A stretch of 64,000 nucleotides of DNA, taken from positions 1,674,001 through 1,738,000 of the forward strand of contig NZ_AP023175.1 in assembly GCF_013426895.1 (NCBI RefSeq), written 5' to 3'. Positions 26,249 to 34,391 of the stretch are shown here, piece after piece. How positions within the stretch are numbered: the stretch's first letter is position 1; every line of letters starts with the position of its first letter. Below the pieces are notes generated by a model. That model had not been told where the DNA came from, ran no database searches, and was given only the letters and a program-made list of their open reading frames with translations. Position numbers and translations under genes: made by a program. Source of the DNA: Paraburkholderia largidicola (lineage in GTDB: Bacteria > Pseudomonadota > Gammaproteobacteria > Burkholderiales > Burkholderiaceae).

Positions 26249-28729
26249 ATGGGACTTTCTGCAAGAGCCAGCGCGAATACCGCCGCACGAGAATCACGTC
26301 GTCGTGCGTTTCCCGGACGGCACATCATCGGCATTGCGACGGCAACCATCTTCGCGACCATTGCGTCTCCCACCGTCTTCGCCGCCGATGCAACGGAAAC
26401 GGCCCAAGCCTCACCACGCAAGACTTTCGATGTCGCTGCCGGACCGCTCGAAAGCGCGCTCAGCCAGTACGGCCAGCAAGCGCGCATCATGCTGTCGTAT
26501 CCGAGCGCGCTCACCGCGAATCGTCATAGCGCGGGCCTGCATGGCGAATACGATACGCAACAGGGGCTCGTGCGGCTGTTGCGCGGCACGGGGCTGTCGT
26601 CCGTTCAACAGAGCAACGGCAGCTACACGCTGGTCGAAGATGCCAGCAATGTCGAACTCGACGACACGGCCGTATTGCCCACCGTCAAGGTCGCCTCGAC
26701 AGGCATCAGCGCGGGGAGTTACCGACCGCCACCCGAAGCGAATATCACGCGCTCCGACATTCCCGTCATCGATACGCCGCAGGCCATCAACGTCGTGCCC
26801 GCGCAAGTGTTGCGCGATCAGCGTCCGCGCAATCTCGACGACGCGCTCGCCAACGTCAGCGGCATCGTGCAAGGCAACACGCTGGCGGGCACGCAGGACA
26901 CGTTGCTCAAACGCGGCTTCGGCGGCAACCGCGACGGCTCGATCATGCACAACGGCATGCCGCTCGTGCAGGGCCGCGGCCTCAACGCCGCAGCGGATAG
27001 CGTCGAAGTGCTCAAGGGACCGGCATCGCTGCTCTACGGCATCATGGACCCGGGCGGCGTCGTCAACGTGGTGAGCAAGCAGCCGCTGCTCACGCCTTAT
27101 CACGCCGTCTCGTTGCTCGGTTCGACCTATGGCCACGGCCGCAACGGCGCGGATGGCACGCTCGATCTGACAGGACCCATCGGCGATTCGGGCCTCGCGT
27201 ACCGTCTCATCGTCGACCAGGTCAACGAACAATACTGGCGCAACTTTGGCGAACACCGCGAAACGCTCGTCGCGCCTTCGCTTGCCTGGTATGGACGCGA
27301 TACCCAGGTCGTACTGTCCTACGAGTATCGCAAGTTTCTGTATCCGTTCGATCGCGGCACCGCGCTCGATCCCAAGACCAACGAGCCGCTGGCCATTCCC
27401 GCGCGCGAGCGTCTCGATGAGCCGTTCAACGAAATGGACGGCGAATCGCATCTCGCGCAACTGACCGTCGATCATCAGATCAACGCGAACTGGAAGGCGC
27501 ATTTCGGCTACAGCTACAACCGCGAAACGTACGACGCCGGCCAGTTGCGCGTGCAAGGCGTCAACAGCACGACAGGCGTGCTCTCGCGCAGCAACGACGC
27601 GACGCACGGCGCGCTCAGCACGGACAGCTACGCGATCGCCTATATCGATGGACATTTCACGGTGGCGGGATTGCGCAACGACCTGCAAGTGGGTGTCGAC
27701 GACGAATATCGGCGCATCTATCGGAAGGACCTGTTGCGGCAGGCGACGAAGTACACGTTCAACTATTTGCACCCCGTGTATGGGCTCGAAAGCCCGTCGA
27801 CCACCGTGTCCGCCAGCGACAGCGACCAGACCGACACGCTGCATGACGCATCCGTGTTCTTTCAGGACAGCCTGCATCTGACCGACAAATGGATCCTCGT
27901 CGGCGGCGCACGGTTCCTGTCGTACAACCAGGTCGCGGGACGCGGCCGCCCGTTCCACGTGAACACCGATCTGAACGGGACCAAATGGTTGCCGCGCGCG
28001 GGTATCGTCTACAAGTGGACCGATAACGTCTCGTTGTACGGCAGCTATACGCAATCGCTGAAGCCAACGTCGACGATCGCTCCGCTCAGCACGGGCGTCG
28101 TGATCGACTCGTCGGTGCTGCCCGAAGAAGCGACCTCGTGGGAAGTCGGCGCGAAAGTCGCCATGCCGGCCGGCCTGACGGGCACGCTCGCGTTCTTCAA
28201 CATCGATAAATCGAACGTGCTGGTGTCACAGTACAACGACTCGACCAAACAAACCGACTGGCGAACGTCGGGCAAGGCGCGCTCGCGCGGCATCGAGCTC
28301 GATGTCGCCGGGCAGATCGGCCAACGCTGGAGCGTCATTGCGAGCTACGCGTATATCGACGCGAAAACGACGGAAGACCCGCTCTATGCGGGCAACCGGC
28401 TGTGGAATGTCGCGCAGCATACGGCGTCGCTCGCGGCCGTTTACGACTTCGGTGCGATCTTCGGCGGCGATCAGTTGCGCGTGGGCGCGGGCGCGCACTA
28501 CGTCGGCGAACGGCCCGGCGATTCGGCGAACAGCTTCACCCTGCCCGCCTATACCGTCGCCGATGCGTTCGCAAACTACAACACGAAATGGGGCGGACAT
28601 AACGTGTCGTTCCAGTTGAATGTGAAGAACCTCTTCAACAAGACCTATTACCCGTCCAGCGCTAATCGCTATTTCGTCGCGGTCGGCGACGCGCGGCAGG
28701 TTTCGCTTCTTTCTACGCTCGAATTCTGA
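26249..28729 (+). CDS. TonB-dependent siderophore receptor with STN signalling domain (FecA/FpvA type)
   Basis: An 826-residue outer-membrane receptor. A signal peptide ends near residue 45 ('IASPTVFAADA'). The STN (secretin/TonB N-terminal) domain spans about 57-130 ('FDVAAGPLESALSQYGQQAR'). It is followed by the plug ('DTPQAINVVPAQVLRDQRPR' and 'VEVLKGPASLLYGIMDPGG') and a beta barrel ending in a terminal Phe (STLEF). It imports a ferric siderophore with TonB energy and signals through FecR to the sigma factor. The ligand is unknown; no siderophore synthesis genes are in the window. Confidence 0.93.
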   Translation: MGLSARASANTAARESRRRAFPGRHIIGIATATIFATIASPTVFAADATETAQASPRKTFDVAAGPLESALSQYGQQARIMLSYPSALTANRHSAGLHGEYDTQQGLVRLLRGTGLSSVQQSNGSYTLVEDASNVELDDTAVLPTVKVASTGISAGSYRPPPEANITRSDIPVIDTPQAINVVPAQVLRDQRPRNLDDALANVSGIVQGNTLAGTQDTLLKRGFGGNRDGSIMHNGMPLVQGRGLNAAADSVEVLKGPASLLYGIMDPGGVVNVVSKQPLLTPYHAVSLLGSTYGHGRNGADGTLDLTGPIGDSGLAYRLIVDQVNEQYWRNFGEHRETLVAPSLAWYGRDTQVVLSYEYRKFLYPFDRGTALDPKTNEPLAIPARERLDEPFNEMDGESHLAQLTVDHQINANWKAHFGYSYNRETYDAGQLRVQGVNSTTGVLSRSNDATHGALSTDSYAIAYIDGHFTVAGLRNDLQVGVDDEYRRIYRKDLLRQATKYTFNYLHPVYGLESPSTTVSASDSDQTDTLHDASVFFQDSLHLTDKWILVGGARFLSYNQVAGRGRPFHVNTDLNGTKWLPRAGIVYKWTDNVSLYGSYTQSLKPTSTIAPLSTGVVIDSSVLPEEATSWEVGAKVAMPAGLTGTLAFFNIDKSNVLVSQYNDSTKQTDWRTSGKARSRGIELDVAGQIGQRWSVIASYAYIDAKTTEDPLYAGNRLWNVAQHTASLAAVYDFGAIFGGDQLRVGAGAHYVGERPGDSANSFTLPAYTVADAFANYNTKWGGHNVSFQLNVKNLFNKTYYPSSANRYFVAVGDARQVSLLSTLEF

Positions 28730-28751
28730 ACGCGGCCACGAGGACATCAAC

Positions 28752-29486
28752 ATGAAACGCAATCGAACGGCAGCGCCCGATCACACGCGACGCCATGCGC
28801 TCTCTTCGCTTTTGGGTTTGGCGACTGCCGCGCTATTACCGTCCATCGCTCGCGCCAATACCAAAGACGCTCGAAAAAACATCGTGATGGTCGTACAACT
28901 GAACGGCCCCAACCTCGCGACCGATCAGCGCATTGCAGCCCATCTCGGCGCACGCGGCTACTCGGTTCAACTCGTCGATCAGGATTACCGCCCCGAACTC
29001 GCGCGCGACGCGAATCTGATCGTGATCTCGTCGACGGTGTCGTCGAAGGATGTACTGCCTGGATGGCGCACGTTACCCGTGCCGCTCGTCACCTGGGAAA
29101 ACGACTTGCTCGACGATTTGGCGATGTGTGGCAAACGCCATGATGTCGATTTCGGTGAGACCGATAAAGAGCGCTACCTGTGGCTGGTGAATGCACCGCA
29201 TCCGATTGCTGCGGGCTTGCCGGCAGGCGTCGTCAACGTGTACGGAAAGCAGGCGGCGATGAGCTGGGGCAAGCCGGGCCTCGGCGCATCCGTTATCGCG
29301 AGCGTCTACGGTCAGCCCGACAAGGCTGCCATTTTCGCCTACGAAGCGGGCGCAACGATGGACTACGAAGCGCTCGCACCCGCTCGACGCGTGATGTTCT
29401 TCATGAGCAACGACTCCTTCGCGAACCTCTCGCAGTCAGGCCAGCAATTGTTCGATGCCGCGATAGACTGGGCCATCAAACGTTAG
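28752..29486 (+). CDS. Exported protein of unknown function downstream of the receptor
   Basis: A 244-residue protein with an N-terminal twin-arginine-like signal ('TRRHALSSLLGLATAALLPS', ending IARA). The mature chain alternates strands and helices: 'KNIVMVVQLNGPNLATDQRI', 'LIVISSTVSSKDVL', 'VPLVTWENDLLDDLAMCG', 'AMSWGKPGLGASVIASVYGQ'. This looks like a Rossmann or ThuA/glutamine-amidotransferase-like fold, without a catalytic Cys-His-Glu triad that I can place. It starts 22 bases after the receptor stop, with GAGGA upstream, so it is probably co-expressed and may help periplasmic iron release. Function is not established. Confidence 0.75.
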   Translation: MKRNRTAAPDHTRRHALSSLLGLATAALLPSIARANTKDARKNIVMVVQLNGPNLATDQRIAAHLGARGYSVQLVDQDYRPELARDANLIVISSTVSSKDVLPGWRTLPVPLVTWENDLLDDLAMCGKRHDVDFGETDKERYLWLVNAPHPIAAGLPAGVVNVYGKQAAMSWGKPGLGASVIASVYGQPDKAAIFAYEAGATMDYEALAPARRVMFFMSNDSFANLSQSGQQLFDAAIDWAIKR

Positions 29487-29502
29487 GCATCCCCGGCTCG
29501 GA

Positions 29503-29802
29503 TCAATGATGGTCGAACAGGATGCTATTGTTGATGCCTTGCGCCGGAGACCCCGATTGCGAAAAATTCAACGGCATCGTTCCGTAGCCGCTGTCCGATT
29601 GCTGTGCCACTGTCGACGCGTTTGCGTTGTAGTCGGGATAGTGCACCTTCGATTGATGCAACGTGCCATCTTTCTCGGCTTGCACGATTTGCGCCTTGAC
29701 TTCGCCGCGCGTCGTCGTCTGATTCGAATCGATCTTTGCGTATGAGATTGCAGGCATCAGAAGCACGGCCGTCAGCATTGCGATGGTGATTGAGGTTTTC
29801 AT
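29503..29802 (-). CDS. DUF4148-domain small secreted protein
   Basis: A 99-residue protein with a clear signal peptide (MKTSITIAMLTAVLLMPAIS, cleaved after YA) and the DUF4148 pattern 'TTRGEVKAQIVQAEKDGTLH' followed by 'KVHYPDY'. DUF4148 proteins are abundant in Burkholderiales and are of unknown role. AAGGAG precedes the ATG. The C-terminus is Asn/Ser/Gln-rich and probably disordered. It faces the end of the exported-protein gene, so its transcription converges with the iron operon. Confidence 0.85.
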   Translation of the reverse strand: MKTSITIAMLTAVLLMPAISYAKIDSNQTTTRGEVKAQIVQAEKDGTLHQSKVHYPDYNANASTVAQQSDSGYGTMPLNFSQSGSPAQGINNSILFDHH

Positions 29803-30206
29803 CGAACTCTCCTTGCTTGGTGAACAGGTTCAAAAAGATGCCCGTTCAGATTAGGTCCAAAAGACTTAACGGTTCCTTATTCGCTCACGACGATTTCAAG
29901 TTGCCGTTGTCATCAGGCTTGGGACCAGGTTTGTGACGGTTAGATTATTGTCGAGCGCGGATGACCATAATCTGGCCGCTCGATTACGAATCTGTTATCT
30001 GCAAGGAAGGTCATCGAATGAGGTGTCAATCGATGGCGTACGTTCGGCTGTATTCGAAGCGTCAATCTGTCGATGAGCGTTCGAACAAGATGGATTTGCT
30101 TGGCGCTGGTGAATGCGTTGGACGCATTAGACGAAGCGACAGTCACACTGCATGGTATGCCTGTCGCTTCCTTTACCTCTCTGCGCTGATTATCGCAGCT
30201 TCCTGC
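29803..30206. other. Non-coding gap between DUF4148 gene and second TonB receptor gene
   Basis: A 404-base stretch with no convincing gene. It should contain the promoter of the DUF4148 gene (minus strand) near 29810-29900 and the 3' end of the receptor transcript. The only clear structure is the hairpin at 30133-30170. Confidence 0.5.
30133..30170 (-). terminator. Hairpin after the second TonB receptor gene
   Basis: GAAGCGACAG pairs perfectly with CTGTCGCTTC over an 18-base loop that itself holds GCAT-GGT-ATGC. It lies 37 bases downstream of the receptor stop. There is no U-run, so it may be Rho-assisted or an mRNA-stabilising hairpin. Confidence 0.45.
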
Positions 30207-32384
30207 TTAGAATTGCATCGTCGCGCTAGCCACCGCCGTACGCGTCGCGGACGGGCTGACGTAGTAGCCCCACGCGGTCGTCCAGTAACGGCGGTTGAGG
30301 AGGTTGTTGATACCCGCGCGGAACGTCACTTCTTTGCCCGCAATACGCGTTTCATACTTGCCGCTCAGATCGAACACCGTATATGCCGGCACGAATTGCG
30401 TGTTGGCGGCATCCACGGCCATATCGCTGACATAGCGGCCACCGAACGCAAGCGTAAGACGACGCATGTACGACGGGTTGTATTCGACGCGGCCCGTCAC
30501 GGTCCATCGCGGCGCCCCATAGATACGCTTGCCCTCGATAGTCGGATCGTCGATATCGACGGCCTTGGTATCGAGCCACATCACGCCACCCATCACGCGC
30601 CAGTCGCTGGCAAGCTGAAGCCAGCCGCTCGCATCGACGCCCGTGTAACGCTTGGTGCCGTCCTGAACGAAGATGTTCGCCGAGTTCGTGTAGTTGTAGC
30701 CCTGATCGACGCGGAACAGCGCGAGATTCGCACCCCACTTGCTGCGATCCGTCTTGAAGCCCACTTCATATTGCTTGCTGCGCAGCGGACCGAACGTCGC
30801 TGGGTAGTTGAGGTTGGTGTTCGCAGCCGAACCGCCTTGCTCCAGCGACTGAACGTAGCTGAAGTACAGCGTCGAATACGCGTCCGTCTTGTACATCAGC
30901 GCCACAGTCGGCGTCACGGGAGACGCGCTGTAGTTCGCCGTGGTCGCGCCCGTCGGATCGTACGTGAACTGATGGAACTGCGTATAGCGCAAGCCGAGCA
31001 GCGCCGAAATGCGCGGCGTGAACTGAACCGTGTCGCTAGCGTAGATCGCGGCCTGTGTCGTGCGGGACTGCTTGTACAGGTTCTCGCCGATATGCACGTC
31101 GGCATTGGTCAGGAACGTGCTGCTATAGATGTTGCCGATACCGAGGGTATACCCGTCGTTCCAGCCTTCGCTGTTATCGTACTCAGTGACTTGCGATTGA
31201 TAGCCCGCACCGAAGACGACATCGTGCTTGATGCTGCCCGTGTTGAACTTGCCTTCCACCATCGCGTCGACGTTCTGGTAGAAGTATCGCGTCATCGCCG
31301 CATACAGCGTGTTGGAGTAGTCACCGGCCGTGTTGTACACGTACAGCAGACTGTCCGAGTTCGTGCGGTTTTCCTTCGCGAAGCGGTACTTCACGCTCGC
31401 GTGCCAGTTCTCGGAGAGCCGATAGTCGAGCCCCGTTCCGAACGACGCCATTTCGACCTGGTAGTAGTTCTGCGGTTGCGACAGATTGTGCGTGACCAGA
31501 CTGGCGTCCGGAATGCCGCCCGCGTCCGAGCCGAACATCAGGCCGAAGATCGTGCCTTCCTGCTTACGCTTCGTGTAGAACGCGTCGACCGTCCACGTCA
31601 GGTCCGGCGTGATGCGGAAGTCGAGCGCCGCCGACGCCACCTGGCGTCGCAGATGTCCATTTGCCTCGGCCGTATTGCCTTCCTCGTTGACGAGGTTGAA
31701 GCGGTAGCCGAACCGGTCGTCCTTGCCAAAGCGGCCGCCAACGTCAAGCTTCTCGCTGAACACACCCGCCGACTGATAGCCCACCGAAAAGCTGCGATAC
31801 GGCGTATCGGTCGGACGCTTCAGCACGTAGTTGACGATACCGCCCGGCGAGCCGAACCCGTACATGAAGCCCGACAGCCCCTTCAGCAGTTCGACCTGCT
31901 CGAACGGCTCGAGTGCGAGATCGGTGTCCCACGACGGGAAGCTCTGTCCATCGACCTTGATGCTGTTGAGCGTGTCGATCGGCAGGCCTCGCACGTTGAA
32001 CATCGAGTTTTCGCCGATGGCGTTGGTGCTCGTGATCGACACGGCCGGGTCGTACTGGAACAGGTCGTTGGCCGTATTCGCGAACAGATCCTGCGCCTCT
32101 TCGCTCGTCACGACGTGCGTCGAAAACGGCGTGTCGACCTGCTTGAGTGTGCCGAGCGCACCGGCACTGATCTTGTCGGGCTGCGCCCCATTGTTATCCG
32201 CCGACGCTTTCACGCTGACGGTTGGGAGCGTCGCGTCTGCGGCAACCGCGTCGTCCGCGCGAGCGCACGACGTCGCAGTCGATAGCGCCAGTCCGACGCT
32301 GATGAGTAGCGCGGCGCCGAGAACAGACTGGTTACGGGAATAGCGGTGAGCGGTAAGCGCGTGGTCAGACTTCAGAATCTTCAT
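30207..32384 (-). CDS. TonB-dependent siderophore receptor (no STN domain)
   Basis: A 725-residue outer-membrane receptor. The signal peptide ends near 'TSCARADDAVAADA'. The TonB box and plug follow directly ('TLPTVSVKAS', 'FNVRGLPIDTLNSIKVDG', 'FEQVELLKGLSGFMYGFGSP'), with no STN domain, so it is a transporter without sigma signalling. The barrel ends 'AVASATMQF' with the usual terminal Phe. It probably takes up a ferric siderophore. A Fur-like box lies about 65 bases upstream of the start. No Shine-Dalgarno site is obvious before the ATG. Confidence 0.92.
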   Translation of the reverse strand: MKILKSDHALTAHRYSRNQSVLGAALLISVGLALSTATSCARADDAVAADATLPTVSVKASADNNGAQPDKISAGALGTLKQVDTPFSTHVVTSEEAQDLFANTANDLFQYDPAVSITSTNAIGENSMFNVRGLPIDTLNSIKVDGQSFPSWDTDLALEPFEQVELLKGLSGFMYGFGSPGGIVNYVLKRPTDTPYRSFSVGYQSAGVFSEKLDVGGRFGKDDRFGYRFNLVNEEGNTAEANGHLRRQVASAALDFRITPDLTWTVDAFYTKRKQEGTIFGLMFGSDAGGIPDASLVTHNLSQPQNYYQVEMASFGTGLDYRLSENWHASVKYRFAKENRTNSDSLLYVYNTAGDYSNTLYAAMTRYFYQNVDAMVEGKFNTGSIKHDVVFGAGYQSQVTEYDNSEGWNDGYTLGIGNIYSSTFLTNADVHIGENLYKQSRTTQAAIYASDTVQFTPRISALLGLRYTQFHQFTYDPTGATTANYSASPVTPTVALMYKTDAYSTLYFSYVQSLEQGGSAANTNLNYPATFGPLRSKQYEVGFKTDRSKWGANLALFRVDQGYNYTNSANIFVQDGTKRYTGVDASGWLQLASDWRVMGGVMWLDTKAVDIDDPTIEGKRIYGAPRWTVTGRVEYNPSYMRRLTLAFGGRYVSDMAVDAANTQFVPAYTVFDLSGKYETRIAGKEVTFRAGINNLLNRRYWTTAWGYYVSPSATRTAVASATMQF

Positions 32385-32449
32385 TCGTTGTTATGGCAGG
32401 CGGGTTACGAAACACCTGGTGCAAATGGTGGCGAAAATTTCGGGTGAAT

Positions 32450-32468
32450 GGTAATGACAACGATTCGC
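32450..32468 (-). promoter_or_regulatory. Fur-box-like site upstream of the second TonB receptor
   Basis: GGTAATGACAACGATTCGC matches the 19-base Fur consensus at 13 of 19 positions by eye. It lies 66-84 bases upstream of the receptor ATG, where a repressor would cover the promoter. Confidence 0.5.
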
Positions 32469-32602
32469 AATTGCAAATCAATTTGACCGTTTAGTACATT
32501 TAGTCGTCACCACGCCACAGCCTGTTTTTCGCGTGTAGATGCCGCTCGCGCCGACCCGTGGCGGCGCTCACGAGGCGCGCCGTGTTTCTTACTAAAACTA
32601 TC

Positions 32603-32623
32603 AAATGCGACTCATTCGCATTT
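32603..32623. promoter_or_regulatory. 21-bp perfect palindrome, possible metal-regulator site
   Basis: AAATGCGA-CTCAT-TCGCATTT: 8-base arms match perfectly around a 5-base centre. The arms share the ATGCGA and TCGCAT words with some Fur and Zur sites. It is 220 bases upstream of the receptor start and 10 bases upstream of an ATG on the plus strand. The cognate regulator is not known. Confidence 0.45.
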
Positions 32624-32889
32624 ACGACGAAAATGTGGCATACTCTTGCCAGGCGCGTGTTTCCCCTCGTCTATGACGCATTGCGACAGATGACAGGCGG
32701 TAGATGGGGACCTATGTTCTTCAGGCTCTATCGTATCGTTCGGAGTGCAAATTACTCTTTGCTTGTCGTGCTGATCGCCGAATACGCAACGCTTGCTGTC
32801 ACGACCGACCGCGCTGGAACATCCGCGCACCCGTGACACCCGGCGATGGATGTCCGCCACGGGTTGAAGGAGACACAGGGAGCAAAACG

Positions 32890-33045
32890 ATGAACGTATG
32901 GTTCGACGGCAGAAATGTGGATGCTCAGCAGCGACGCGGAAACGCTGGACGATATATCCGGCGTGCTGCCGGATTCGCTATTGTGGGGGCCGGTGCGCTG
33001 ATCGGAATGGTGCGACTTGCAGCGTGGTTGTCGAGCGCCACGTGA
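32890..33045 (+). CDS. Possible small single-span membrane protein
   Basis: A 51-residue ORF starting MNVWFDGRNVDAQQRRGNAG, followed by a hydrophobic span (AAGFAIVGAGALIGMVRLAA, about residues 28-47). GAAGGAGA at about 32863-32870 and GGGAG at 32878-32882 lie upstream. It is shorter than most gene callers accept. The Arg-rich segment before the span suggests an inside N-terminus. No family is recognised. Confidence 0.4.
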   Translation: MNVWFDGRNVDAQQRRGNAGRYIRRAAGFAIVGAGALIGMVRLAAWLSSAT

Positions 33046-33104
33046 CGCCCGTACGAGGAAACATTGAAGCCGCCGAAGATTGCCGGGCGCTTTAGAGTTA
33101 TTTA

Positions 33105-34115
33105 CTACAGCCCGTCGTAGACCATCTTTGTGAATTGGCTGCCGTTGAACACGAAATTCCCCCATTTCGCGTCGAAGGCCGCGGTCGGCCTGGCGGCGAT
33201 AATTTCGTCCAGTGATTTGCCCTGCGATTTCAAGGCTGCGACGTTATTGCGGACCGTAACCAGCATGTCGCGGAATTCGATCAGTTGAGTGCGCGTCCCC
33301 ACCGCGCCATGGCCGGGAACGACGATGGTGTGGTCTGTGGTAGATGCCACAGCCTTGTTGGCCCATTTGATCGCACCGTCGATATTGCCGCCATCTTCAT
33401 TGTCGATATACGGATAAATGCCGTTCCAGAAGGTGTCTCCCAGCGCCAGAACATCGGCCTTTTTGAAGTAGACCCATAGATCTCCATCGGTGTGGCCACC
33501 ACCGAAGTTCTCTACTTCAATCGTCGTTCCTGCGAAGTTGAAAGTCTTTTCGTTATCGACAATCAGGGTTGGGCGTGCACCGGCCGGCACCGGATCGAAG
33601 GTCCAATTCCAGGCGTTGACATGCGTGGTCTCGGTCAGATGCTTCAAAGTATTCTTGTGCGCAACGATGGTGGCGCCAGCTGCGTGCATCCATGCATTGC
33701 CGTCGGTATGGTCCCAATGCCAATGCGTGTTCACCACGTATTTCAGCGGTGAGGGACTGATCTTGCCGAGGGCGGCCTGCAGCTTTTCTTGCGATTTGCT
33801 AATGCCCGCGTCGACCAGAAATTTGCCATCCTTGCCCGACAGGACGGTAATGTTGCCGCCTGAACCCATCAGCACGGTGATATTTCCACGCAATGGCTGC
33901 ACGACGATTTCCCCGTCGGCACGGCGTAAATATCGGGCGCCTGCACCAGTGTGAAAATAGTCGTCTGGTCCGGCGTTGCTTCCTGGTGAAGGTGGACTGC
34001 CCGTTTCAGCGAACGCTGCCGTCGAGGCTAGCGACGACCCCGCAGCAATCGCGAGCAATACAAACAGTGTGGAAAGCATGCTGCCTTTATTTCCTGGCTT
34101 GATCAACGTATTCAT
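33105..34115 (-). CDS. Periplasmic metallo-beta-lactamase-fold hydrolase
   Basis: A 336-residue protein. The N-terminus is a long signal peptide (LSTLFVLLAIAAGSSLASTA, cleaved near AFA-ET). The metal motif is 'VVNTHWHWDHTDGNAWMHAA' (HxHxDH), followed by 'FGGGHTDGDLWVYF' and 'TIVVPGHGAVG', which supply the remaining His ligands of a two-metal site. It probably hydrolyses a periplasmic ester, lactone or similar substrate; beta-lactamase activity cannot be assumed. The ATG at 34115 precedes a clean signal peptide; the 60-codon upstream extension looks non-coding. Base composition is visibly less GC-rich than its neighbours, suggesting separate acquisition. Confidence 0.85.
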   Translation of the reverse strand: MNTLIKPGNKGSMLSTLFVLLAIAAGSSLASTAAFAETGSPPSPGSNAGPDDYFHTGAGARYLRRADGEIVVQPLRGNITVLMGSGGNITVLSGKDGKFLVDAGISKSQEKLQAALGKISPSPLKYVVNTHWHWDHTDGNAWMHAAGATIVAHKNTLKHLTETTHVNAWNWTFDPVPAGARPTLIVDNEKTFNFAGTTIEVENFGGGHTDGDLWVYFKKADVLALGDTFWNGIYPYIDNEDGGNIDGAIKWANKAVASTTDHTIVVPGHGAVGTRTQLIEFRDMLVTVRNNVAALKSQGKSLDEIIAARPTAAFDAKWGNFVFNGSQFTKMVYDGL

Positions 34116-34327
34116 GGTTCTTCGCTTTCGTTTGGGAAACCGGTACATCTGAATGCTTGTCGAGCAATGGGGATAGCCGGCGAACGGGTCATTTCCCCAA
34201 AGGGCGAAGAAATAGTGATGCGACGCGGCTATAGCGTCCAAGACCTGTTTACTATTCAAACGATAAGCAACGCCTATAGTTGGCCGGCTCTCCACGGATC
34301 AAGGGCACGAACCCATCGTCTCGCAAA

Positions 34328-34364
34328 TTTACTTGACACCTAAACTATCAAAACCTAAAGTAAA
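34328..34364 (+). promoter_or_regulatory. sigma70 promoter with flanking inverted repeat before the CoA-thioester aromatic operon
   Basis: TTGACA (34333-34338) is a perfect -35 box, followed after 17 bases by TAAAGT (34356-34361) as the -10. TTTACTT (34328-34334) and AAGTAAA (34358-34364) form a 7-base inverted repeat that overlaps both boxes. A MarR-type repressor binding here would block the polymerase. The MarR gene is the third gene of the operon. Confidence 0.6.
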
Positions 34365-34391
34365 GCCGAGCACACACGTTGGGGAACCAGC

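Larger units (their letters stand above)
32385..32889. other. AT-rich control region and doubtful small ORF
   Basis: A 505-base stretch upstream of the second TonB receptor. It holds a Fur-like box (32450-32468) and a perfect palindrome (32603-32623). An ORF from ATG 32633 to 32836 encodes about 67 residues with one hydrophobic stretch (YSLLVVLIAEYATLAV), but it has no Shine-Dalgarno site and is not called as a gene. Confidence 0.4.

Noticed and set aside
29961..32285. Plus-strand open frame of 774 codons opposite the second TonB receptor
   Set aside because: The minus strand encodes a clear receptor with plug and barrel. The plus translation is Arg/His-rich and has no recognisable motif.
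32592..32606. Similarity of CTAAAACTATCAAA to CTAAACTATCAAAA in the aromatic operon promoter
   Set aside because: The words are short and AT-rich, and lie in different contexts; chance is likely in this AT-rich patch.
32558..32836. 92-codon plus-strand ORF upstream of the small membrane ORF
   Set aside because: No Shine-Dalgarno site, no family, and its beginning runs through the palindrome at 32603-32623; it is only described with the region.
33105..34115. An antibiotic-resistance beta-lactamase
   Set aside because: Only the shared HxHxDH fold is visible, which also serves many hydrolases; no feature specific to beta-lactamases could be placed.
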